Below, in pieces: positions 1-9,664 of a stretch of DNA of 64,000 bases; position 1 is the stretch's first letter; every line of letters starts with the position of its first letter. A program made the position numbers and the translations under genes. The stretch comes from Lineus longissimus (lineage: Eukaryota; Nemertea; Pilidiophora; Heteronemertea; Lineidae). A model generated the notes under the pieces. The model was given only the letters and a program-made list of their open reading frames with translations, did no database searches and was not told the origin of the DNA. Location: NCBI RefSeq assembly GCF_910592395.1, contig NC_088313.1, forward strand, positions 18,306,437-18,370,436. Reading direction: 5' to 3'.

Positions 1-3000
1 GGACGGCGGTTCTTGGATTTTTGTCAACAGGCGACGGTCAAGTTAAAGGTATTGTCCAAGACGACAGGTTGTTTGCTTCTCTGAACAAGAGGCCCAAGGG
101 CCTGGCGCTCAGCTGAAATACATGGGTTAATGCAGGGGTACATGTTTATTGATATTTCATTCAACCATGAGAATGCGGCCTCTTGAGGTCTACAGCCAAT
201 GGCTTAAAATGGCAATTGGCAAAGTTGGTGTTAGTGTTAATTTTGGGAAAGTGTTGTAGTTCTTGAGCAGCCCTGAGAATGCATCATTTCCACAAACAAG
301 GCTGTCTACCCTAAGATTACGCCTAATGTTCGTGTTGATCATAGCGTCATTCTGAAATATTGTCTTGTTGCTACATATAAGCCCCAAAATTTTTACAAAA
401 TTAACACCAAGACCAACTTTGAAGTCACGCAATGTGTCATAAATGGCTCCAGACTGATTTCACTGTCACAAGCCACACTCGCCAGACACTTTCCTTTATA
501 GACACCTTTGCAAACACCATCATATCCAGCAAATACATTGTTTGGGGTTCTAACATTACCATGTACTAGTAATGTGACTAACATTACTACGTACTAGTAA
601 TGTGAACTGATTGGGGGTTGCAGAGAGGGCTTGTTTTGGTTTTTGTTACAATATTGAAACTGTTGATAGGTTCTTAAGCGCTGTTAAGAGGTTTGAATGA
701 GTGGGAAGTCAGTCATTGAGACAAGATTTTATAAAAGAACTAGTTTTATTCAATATTGTGAAAAAGTTAAAAATGGTGATATCCTGGCCAGCAGGCAATT
801 ACAGTATGTACATAAATGATTGCAGTCAAAAGAAAAATAAACGGATTTAAGAACACAGGGCTCTTGGCATGTGAGTTGGACTAGAAATTGTTGAATTTGC
901 ATACTGTAACCCGGAAAATATTTGCGGCTGGTTATTTTCGCGGATTTGTAAAAAATCAATGAAAAACTTATATTTTGCGCTGATAAATTTTGCGAACACG
1001 AGATTGCTCTTCAGTTAACAAGAAAGAAAGATTATATTTCGCGCTGGTTATTTTTGCAGATTACTACCATGCGCAAAATCAGCAAAATTAAACAGCTCGC
1101 GAAAATTTCCAGGGTTACAGTAATTACATGTAGCAGAAAATTTTGTTAAAACTGTGGTTGCTTAAATTTTGAGATGATCTATTTATACATGAACACAATA
1201 TAGGATACGTAAAATAAACTTAGAACATAATGAAACAATATACATATGTAGGTACATTATGACCAAAATTACAAACAATTACAAATATCTAGATTTTGCA
1301 TCTGGTTATGCATGCGTATGAATTCATAATCATGTACATGTATGTGTTCATACGCATGTGTAACTTAATGGATCATAAGGACGTATTTGCGTCACAGTCC
1401 TTAGGAAAACATTAACATAACTTTGTATGTGATGAAATTAGTACAAGAATTAACAGAAATTACAATGTTTATATGCAAGATCATGTTATCTCTCCTGGGA
1501 TAAAACTTCTGAAATGATCCCTATATCTATGAACATAAAGGATGCATAAAATAAACTTAGAACATAGAAAATAATACCTTCTTAAGAAGTATAAACAAAC
1601 AATTACAAATGTCTACATTTTGTATCTGGTTAATATGCATGAGTATTAATGCATTCATAATCATACATGTATTTGTCTTATTTATTTGCATTTGTAAGAG
1701 TATACATAATGTGGATGTTTTTGCGGCACGGTCTTTAGACAATGTTAGAAGGGTACTGAAAATGAACATTTATGTAACTTAGTATGCAATCAAATCAGTA
1801 TAAGATTTGTAAGAAATTACAATGTTTCATGATAATAAAAGGCTAAACACAATAGACTTTCAATTAGGAACATTCTGCTTGTATTCAAATTATAACTAAA
1901 TAAATGCTTTTCGTTTCCAAAACTGAATGAAATTACTGCACAACCCGAAGGGCGCTTTTAGTGCTGGTTTACATATCATGTCAAACTGTGGTGCACCATT
2001 TTCTGGGAGGCTTTACCATAGGCCTGGATCATGTGCATTTGAAAATGAATTATGCAGTTTGACGAATTGGGTTCAAAATTTTAGAACAAGTCTGTCCACA
2101 TTGTATGTTACTGATGGGATAGTTTCTAAATTCAAAATGAATTCCTCAATGTCGTCAGTCGTGACATCATTAGTTATGACTAGTCCCTCTTTCAGCAGAA
2201 AGTCAATCATGATCTGGTCTAGACCTGTGACAGCGATTCTTTCCTTGTCCTCTGCCATTAAGAGCAATTTTACCCGAATGTTTTGTGTTAACATTTTGGT
2301 TAACTGGCGCATGTCACAATTTCCACACTTTGTGGTGTGGTGGTCGGTTGTTGGCACAACATGTTTACAAGACAAGCATGCCTTTCTCATTGTTACAGAA
2401 ACTTGCTGAACTGTGGCATTCTTCACTGTTGTGTTGGTGTCATCGAGATGTTGTTCCTCAATTATATCTTGTGATATATCAATCACCGTTATGTCAGTAT
2501 GAACTTTGATAGCAGTTTCCGGGGTGGTTGTTAATGAGTTTTGGTCGAAATAGTATACGGACAATTCACTGAACTGGTAGGTTTTTTCATTTTCAACCAT
2601 AGGTATCAACTTTTCCCATAATGTTAACTTGGCACATCCGGTGTCATCTGCAACAAGTATGACTTTTGCATTTAGGCTTTGTCCTCGAACATCTTTGAGG
2701 CAGGTGTCTTCAAGTACTTTCACCACCTTCGCTGTGATGTTGAGCTGAAATATAATGACAATTAGTTGTTAGACATGAATGATGCCAAAGTGTCACAGGG
2801 TCATTTTGTTGGTAAGAGAAATGTTGTTCTTTATAGTTGTTGTGAGTGGAATGCTTTATTGCCTATCTGATTATAGTACATGTATGTGTGATGCATGATG
2901 GCATCTGAATTTATTTCAAGAATACACATACACTGAACATTGTGCAATGTATTCTATAGTGGGAATTAGGAGTCTGAAAGGTTGGTGTTTCATGTTGAAA

Positions 3001-6000
3001 CTGTTGCTCTAAGTGGGAAATGGTTCTTGTCATGTTTAGCACTTCTAGTTTTCCAGTACGTAGATTATGCAGGAGGTGCTCTTCATCTTGATCAAGTACT
3101 TCACTATAAGTAGTACTAGCCTACATGTGGTATTGAGAAGTTATTAATTCATATATTGATTGGGTAATACATTAACTCAGCACCTACCCTTTGAGAAATC
3201 CTTTGGTTGTTCAGGGAGTTGAGCTTGATAGTGGGTGTGACTTTAACTTTCGGGGCTTTTGGTTTAAAGTTTAGAGGTTGCGTTTCAATAGACATTCTTG
3301 TTTGGTAGGTCACTTTTAAGTCATTTACTGAATCGTCTTTAAAACCTTTTGTAAGGGCAGCATCCCTCAGTTTGACTGGGCTTCTGCAAATGAAAGGAAA
3401 ATGATGTAGACTTTATGTTATTGACATTAGAATGAGATTTGTAAGCACAAGTTAAAGCTATTGAATACTTGCTAACTTCCAAGTATTTGGGAGGTAAGCA
3501 ATGGAGAATAATTTTTGGAGTTTGCCTGGAGAAATGTCCATAGTCAGGTTGCAAATCTAAAACAGTGGAGATAACATGGTGAATAATCAAATTGTTCCAT
3601 GTCTATATATTAAGGACACCCTTGGGACTGGCAAATGGTGTCCTTAATTTAGGTGGTTTTGAATGAGGTGTGACAAAGCACCACTGTCCTAAATATGTAG
3701 GCGGCTTTAATAATGAGGTACCATGGACACAGGTGTACTTGATTACAAGGTACCATATAGCAGGGCACCTTAAATATGCTGGTCTACTTGATCACAAAAA
3801 AAAACATTTTCAGCAGGGTATCCTATTCCTAAATATGAATGTGTACTTGATTACACAGTACCATAAGCCAGGGTGTCCTAAATTATGCATGTGTACTTGA
3901 CTAAAAGGTAACATAAAGCAAGATGTCCTAAATATGCAGGTGTGCTTGATCAGAAGGTACCTAGCCTATCAGGTTATTTCAGAGCACTTGACAATAATGA
4001 CAGAGAGCGTGTTCTAAATTTAAGGTGGACTTTACAATGAGGTACATGTACCATTAAAGAAGGTACCATACTATCGCTGGGTGTCCTGAGTAAGTAGGTG
4101 TACATGATCACAAGGTACCTAAGCAGGTTATCTCAATGGATTTGACATCAATGACAGAGAAAGCAGCCTGTACTAATCTAAACAATTACGTGGACTTTAC
4201 AATGAGGTATCCTAATTTGGCAGGTGTACTTGATCACAAAGTAACATAAAGCAGTGCGACCTCAATACCCAGGTGTAATACGTGCCCTAAATACACAAGG
4301 GTACTTGACCACAAGGTTACAAAAGAGGGTGACCTAATACGCAACAACACTTGATCACAAGGTACCATACAACAGAGTGGCCGAAATATGCTGGTGTACT
4401 TGGTTACAAGTCTATAAAGTTGGATGTCTTAAGGGTTGACCATAGGCACCACCATTTTGGCTAGAGCGCGAAATCTTAGAGCAATTAGAACTCCTTCAAA
4501 ATGAAGTGAATACCACTTTAGGGGTGGGATGCAGTTCCCTGGAAAACAAAGAACTGCATCCCATTTTTTAAATTAGCATTCACTTCATTTTGAAGGAGTT
4601 TTAATTGCTCTAAGATTTCAAGTTCTAGCCAAAATGCTAGTGCCTATAGCCAACCCTTAAATATGCAGGTGTACTTGGTAACAAGGTACCATATAGCACT
4701 TTATATCTATAGACTTCACAATGATGACACAGACATCAGCGTGTTCTTGTATGTCGTCTAAACATAGGTAGGTGGACTTCACACAATACTAAATGACAAT
4801 GAGGTAGCCTACCATAAAGCAGGATGTCCTAGATATGCAGGTGTACTTGATTATAAGGTACCATGGAGCAGGTTATCTTAATGGACTTGACAATGATGAC
4901 AGAGAGTTCGTGCAATTATCGCCAAATATTTTAATGGACAGGAGATGCAAAATAACGTTACAACGTAAATGGCGATAATATGCACCTTCAGCAGCAGGGT
5001 GTCCTCAATATCCAGGTGTAGGCCTAGGCCTATTCACAATGAATTCCACCAATACTACGCCACTAGTCACCCATTACACAGCTACTACCACATCAGAACC
5101 GTATGTACGTATAGCTACATACACGGCATGCACACCGCCAGCAGCCAGCCACACTGAGAAATCATTCATGCATTGGCCATCCGATGCGTTATTTCACGAC
5201 CACTTCTCTGTCAAAATTCTCAAAAACAGGAGTACATTGCAATGACAATAACACTGCCACTTAGTCATGTACACTACAGTTACAATCAGTGCAACAATTT
5301 CGAGAAATCTTTGTTTACACTGTGTCCCTAACCATGATTGAAAGCATAATGTCGTTTTGGCCGAAGTGCACCCGGCCCGCCATCTTCTCGGATTGCAACG
5401 ACCTCATTCTAACGATGAAATTTCCACTTTAGCCGAGAAAATCTTACGGGATCGCAAGCCAAAAATTACAGCATATTGCTACGTAACGAATCTATGAGAT
5501 TCATACTACAATATTACATTTCAAATAACAGTTCTCATGGCCAATGACAGTAAGAACATCAAGGGAAATATAGCGATATAAAACCCTCTTACCTTCACAC
5601 AGCTGACCATGCTGCCAGATAACGGCGTGAGCTGGCGTCGTGCCAATGCGGCACTACTTTCCTTCAATGTGCGCTCCCAAGCTGTTATTTCGTGCAGAAA
5701 ATGACAATAGAAACACACCAAATAGCTTTAGATCATTTATCGTTTATTACTAACACAATAACACGCATCTTACTCGAACGTACTGAAAGACCTATATCTT
5801 CTACCTGGGCTCACCTACCACATATCAATCCGCTTCCTCTGCACAATCCGGGAAAAGTTCAGAATTTAGACAGGTTTCCAAATTCGAACAGTTCAACGTT
5901 AAATTATAGAAACTACATCGCATTTCCGAACGTGTCCAATTTCTGACATTTCCCGACGTTTACGTCACTGGAATTTCTGAGGGAATGCCTCGAACCGCGA

Positions 6001-8782
6001 AATTCAAAACAGCTGGCAATGTGCCAACTTACACTTTTGCCCAATTACTGCCAACTGGTCACATAAATCAAAATTAATCTATTTTATATCAAAACCTGAT
6101 TGTTATGCAGACCTCTTCAACTTTTTTTCAAGCTTCGAACTCCTGGCATAAAGCGACAAAAAATATTTTTGTAATTTACGCTTTTTGCCCCCTGGTGGGC
6201 TGAATTAGAGTCAAACCGGGCTAAATTTTTCTGTCAGCAGCATTTCAAAGGCTATTCTTCCCACTTGTTAAATTTGAAGTGCCTAGGCCTTACGGTTACA
6301 AAATGCCCAAAATGTCCACAGATGGATGGATGGATGTATGGCAGGAAGGACAGACGCCACTCGAATAGCTATTTGACTAGCTCTGCTGACTTTCGTCAGC
6401 TGAGCTAAAAATGAACTGTACTGATTTGAAGACTACCTGCATGCTTGCTTATCTTGGTTCATATTCGTATTATGACGTGTGACAAAATCAAAGTCAGATT
6501 TCCGATTTTGAATACGACGCACTCTTAACTTCAAAATTTTCAAAGCCAACACTTTTTTGGGACTGATGATGTTTCTTCATTTTGAGCAGAAAAAAAACAA
6601 GTGAAAAAATATTTTAGTGACATTATTTTTCAGGCAACTTTGGCCTCGAAGATCAATTACTCGGCCTAAAATGGATCAAGAAGAACATTCACAAGTTCGG
6701 TGGAGACCCTGAGAGCATTACTCTATTCGGTGAAAGCGCTGGGGCTGCCAGTGTTGGCTATCACATGCTATCAAGCAAAAGCAAGGGCCTCTTTAGCCGG
6801 GCGATATTGGAGAGTGCTACACCACTCGCTCCCTGGGCCTTCATGAGTCAGAAACAGGCGAAGAAACGGGCGAACTTCTATCTGAAGCGAGTGAATTGTT
6901 CTTATAGTGATGGTGCTCGGATTCTCAGGTGTTTGCGGTAGGTTGGTTCCGAATTCTGAATAAAATCAAAGTGGATTTAGTTTATGATAGCGTCACCCCA
7001 AATGAAACGGCCAGCCTCATTTGACTCATTAGGCACTTTATTTCTTCAAAACTCATATCTGTAATGCACGCAAATTAGCAGAAAGTGATATGTACATTGT
7101 ATAGTATTTGCAATATCAGTCCACACAATGGAATTGATGAAATTTATATACAGTACGTATGGAAACTATCAAATTCGACGCTACAAGACAAAAATACAAT
7201 TGTCAAAGTGAAAGCATACGTTATGGTACTATACTGTCTTTACACTGCCATTACAGATCCGTAAAATGCCATTCGGCTCCGTCACTATCTTCAATTAAAT
7301 CATACAAATCATACTTTCAGGACTCTCTCAGTTAACGATCTACTGGGTGGATTTAGAGATTACATAGTAACTAACACAATTCGGTTCCCATGGGTACCAA
7401 CGGTCGACGGGTCATTTCTCGAGGATTCTCCTATCTCATTGATTCGCGCGGGACGATATAACACAATGGCCGACATTATGATCGGCTACAATAAAAACGA
7501 AGCCTCCTATTGGCAGCTTTATTCATTTTACGGACAACTTAAGGAAACTAGAGATTCTAATCCAATCACTTTGTCTCAGTTTGAAAGTGATGTGCGGAGT
7601 ATAACCAAAGATTTACCTAGTTCCATACAAACTAGTCTTATTGAGGATTACTCAAACGGAAGTGAAAATAATGGCAATTTACTTTTAGAGGATCTAGATA
7701 CACTGGAAGGTGATCGAGCATTTAAGTGTTCAGTGCTAGACTTTTCTGATTCTTTATCAAATACGGGTGGAACTAATGTATATCTTTATGACTTTCAATA
7801 CCGGGCTTCCAACGAAGTTTGGCCTCAGTGGATAGGCGTCTACCATGGGGCAGAAATTCAGGTTTGTTAATTGAGATTTTACTTTTCATGTACTTCCAAT
7901 AGGCTTACCAAATTTGAAAATTTGGGTATATTTGAGGTACATCCGAGTGCTCAACCACACATTCATCGCAACCTTATCGATAACATTTACGGCTTTCTGT
8001 CCATGCTTCTTCTGACAAGATCGTTTAAGAACTCAGAATATACTGCAACGTGACCGATCAAACTGCTTTGTCCACGACTACACTGTAGCTGTAACTGGCT
8101 GGACATACAGAAGAAATATATGTTGAGACTCATCCCTTCTCATCCTAAATGAATCCCTTGTCATGTTTTACACAACTCTTGATTTATTTGCAGTGGATAT
8201 TCGGTTTACCACTCAGTGAAGAATACAGTCAAAAACTTCTTTCATATGGTATACAAAATTATTCTGAAGAGGAGAAGATATTCTCCATACAAGTCATGAA
8301 GAAGCTGTCCGAATTCGCCAAGACTGGGTAAGTGAGATTTTACTTCATGTAAAGGTTCTCCGCCAATATTTGATCATTCAGTTAGTTCGAGGAGTGTTTT
8401 GGTGGGACGCACGATGAAAAAGTAACAATAAAATTTGTAATAGATGACGAAAGCTAGATTTTTGTGTTAATGCCAATATGGGGTAATTATCTTTTTCAGT
8501 TAAGGCTGTTTGATTTAACGCCAAGGAAGTTGCCTTGCAAAGGAAGTTGAGGTGCTTCTTTACAAAACTTCGTACTGTTGAGCGCCAGGTTTCATTGCCT
8601 GCAATTTCTTTTTCAGACAAATGGATTCTTCTTGGCCAGAATACACATCGGATACGCGTGAATGCATGTACATTGGACCAAATAGAACATTTTCCATTCG
8701 GACAGTCAGGCAGCAGATGGTCGACCGATGCCACAGATGGGCACAATATGAACAGCAGTCAACTTGTTGCGATTTAGCTTGA
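1..8782 (+). CDS. Cholinesterase-like carboxylesterase, 3' part of gene (5' end lies outside window)
   Basis: Alpha/beta-hydrolase ester hydrolase of the carboxylesterase type B / cholinesterase family. Exons read: 1-48, 6634-6937, 7321-7861, 8194-8327, 8617-8782 (TGA). All junctions are GT-AG and phases agree. The first 48 bases encode the family motif LGFLSTGD and break inside the Gly of GNFGLEDQ, which continues at 6634. The catalytic Ser lies in FGESAGAAS (exon 2), the acidic residue in GYNKNEASYW (exon 3) and the His in YHGAEIQ at the end of exon 3, so the triad looks complete. The FGLPL and FAKTG blocks and a WPEYTSDTRE segment precede the C-terminus, as in cholinesterases. About 397 residues are present; the family usually has 550-600, so roughly 170 N-terminal residues lie upstream of the window. 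The short C-terminus ending in CCDLA gives no clear tail type. Whether choline esters are the substrate cannot be told. Confidence 0.9.
904..1120. mobile_element. TA-flanked MITE (Tc1/mariner-type ends)
   Basis: A 217-bp element bounded by imperfect terminal inverted repeats of about 24 bp. The left end is CTGTAACCCGGAAA; the right end reads the same on the minus strand with a few changes (CTGTAACCCTGGAAA). A TA dinucleotide sits directly outside each end (902-903 and 1121-1122), as expected for a TA target-site duplication of the Tc1/mariner superfamily. The inside is rich in CGCGAAAA-like words and has no coding capacity, so it is non-autonomous. It lies in the carboxylesterase intron. Confidence 0.75.
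1172..1832. repeat. Diverged tandem duplication, about 310 bp, two copies
   Basis: Copies run from about 1172 to 1472 and from about 1513 to 1832. Shared blocks in the same order include AAAATAAACTTAGAACATA, ACAAACAATTACAAAT, ATTCATAATCAT.CATGTAT and GAAATTACAATGTTT. The many substitutions and small indels between them imply an old duplication. The sequence is AT-rich and non-coding. Confidence 0.7.
2073..3383 (-). CDS. RPA-like OB-fold single-stranded DNA-binding protein with C4 zinc ribbon (5' end uncertain)
   Basis: Two exons on the minus strand: 3383-3188 and 2744-2073 (TGA at 2075-2073). The donor is GTAGGT and both acceptors end TTTGCAG or TTTCAG; the junction is in phase 0. About 288 residues can be read. 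The second exon starts with an OB-fold-like stretch (LNITAKVVKVLED ... GCAKLTLWEKL) and then has a zinc ribbon CLSC-x13-CGNC, followed by another OB-like half, resembling the zinc-containing OB domain of RPA70. Exon 1 may begin with upstream coding sequence or at the Met of MSIETQPLNF; no signal decides it. Related RPA-like proteins are known as accessory proteins of animal Helitrons and as host genes. No Rep or helicase sequence is seen nearby. The gene lies antisense inside the carboxylesterase intron. Confidence 0.7.
3605..4960. repeat. Degenerate minisatellite, about 50-bp unit, more than 20 copies
   Basis: Consensus blocks are GTCCTAAATATGCAGGTGTA, CTTGATCACAAGGTACCATA and AAGCAGGG. Copies vary strongly in sequence and length, and some carry longer inserts ending in GACAATGATGACAGAGAG. 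The array is interrupted at 4433-4656 by a MITE. Confidence 0.8.
4429..4660. mobile_element. TTAA-flanked fold-back MITE (piggyBac-type)
   Basis: The element at 4433-4656 (224 bp) starts GGGTTG and ends CAACCC. It is almost wholly palindromic: left arm 4433 to about 4542 pairs with right arm about 4547 to 4656, with some 85-90% match and a small central loop. A TTAA copy lies at each flank (4429-4432 and 4657-4660), the hallmark of piggyBac-superfamily insertion. It has no coding capacity. It sits in a unit of the surrounding minisatellite. Confidence 0.85.
6177..6412. repeat. Dispersed repeat copy with CTCF-like core and terminal hairpin
   Basis: The segment starting GCCCCCTGGTGG at 6187 recurs at 13690 with about 80% identity over 45 bp. 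Near its other end a hairpin (6378-6407) has arms TAGCTC.GCTGAC and GTCAGC.GAGCTA around TTTC. The tail GAGCTAAAAATGAA is also found near 20580. It looks like a non-autonomous dispersed element. The superfamily is unknown. Confidence 0.5.
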
Positions 8783-9664
8783 ATGCCATCAAGCTATCGC
8801 ATCTAGTGTTATCCTTATTAAAGGTCTTCCAAATGCCAGGAGTGTCAAAGTGCTACATGAACCAGGAAGGTTCACACCATGTCATGCCTTCCTAGTTTCT
8901 AGTGTTATCCTTATTCGGAGTGGTCTGCCAAATGCCAAGGAGTGTCAATGTGCTAAATGTCCCAAAGAAGGTTCCCACCAAGTCATGTCTTCCTAGTTTC
9001 TAGTTATCGTTATTTAGATTTTATTGAAAGAAGCGTTTTGGTTATATTTCAACCAAAACTCTATTTTTCTAGACACATCTAACTGCATAACGTAATACCC
9101 ATCTACGCATGATCAAATAGTACGATTCTTGTTAGTTTTTTATATCAAATGGTCGGAAATGTTTTGCCTGCATCCCACGGGAGACCAATGCGGCTTGACT
9201 AAAGGTACTCCACTTCGCCGTGACGATGTGAAATAACGGTCGAGTTTGAGACGAATCGGACAGGCTGTACTCTACAGCAAGACAAGGAATTACCCATGTT
9301 CGTGCCTGGTTATTGAATGATTTACCGGTATTCATGGCTAGTATGATGGACGCGTAAGCTGTCAAATATTCATATTCTCTTCTATACATACGTTAAGTCA
9401 AGCGCGGTCGTTGTCACAATTAAAAGCTTTATCACCAAAAAACCTCATATGACCGCAAGAAGGGTCACCATATATCAATGACACCAACTTAGTGATACCA
9501 TTGTGGAACCAATTCTTGTCACATGATATATAAAATAGATAAGAAATGAGGCTCCTTTAGAATATGAACTCTATATTGACTGGTAGCAGGAATATCTAAT
9601 TTGAGTCCGATTTCTAAGATATTTTGCGGCCAGTCGTTGGATTTTATCGGTCAGCCAAGAAAAC
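8783..9664. other. Spacer between carboxylesterase and PGRP genes
   Basis: It begins with a direct duplication of about 96 bp (8802-8897, 8898-8997, and the start of a third copy to about 9014) directly after the carboxylesterase stop, probably in its 3' untranslated region. Shared blocks include TCTAGTGTTATCCTTATT, CAAATGCCA.GGAGTGTCAA and GTCATG.CTTCCTAGTTT. The rest shows no recognisable gene. Confidence 0.6.

Larger units (their letters stand above)
49..2072. other. Intron sequence of the carboxylesterase gene, left part
   Basis: Donor GTATTG at 49 opens a 6.6 kb intron. Apart from the MITE at 904-1120 and the tandem duplication at 1172-1832, which are listed separately, I see no gene here. 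Short minus-strand open frames at 190-584 have no family I recognise and overlap each other in different frames. Confidence 0.6.
3384..6633. other. Intron/intergenic stretch with minisatellite and MITEs
   Basis: This holds the degenerate tandem array 3605-4960, the TTAA-flanked MITE inside it, and the dispersed repeat 6177-6412. A minus-strand frame at 5721-5594 ends in a good donor (GTAAGA) and could be an untranslated first exon of the RPA-like gene. The phase needed to join the next exon meets a stop there, so it would not be coding. No other gene is visible. Confidence 0.5.

Noticed and set aside
2073-3383. Calling the RPA-like gene a full Helitron
   Set aside because: No Rep or helicase sequence, and no 5'-TC or 3'-CTRR ends with hairpin could be placed around it.
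7871-8746. Open frames at 7871-8053 and 8378-8746 (minus) beside the esterase exons
   Set aside because: They overlap introns and exons of the esterase in other frames and show no family resemblance.
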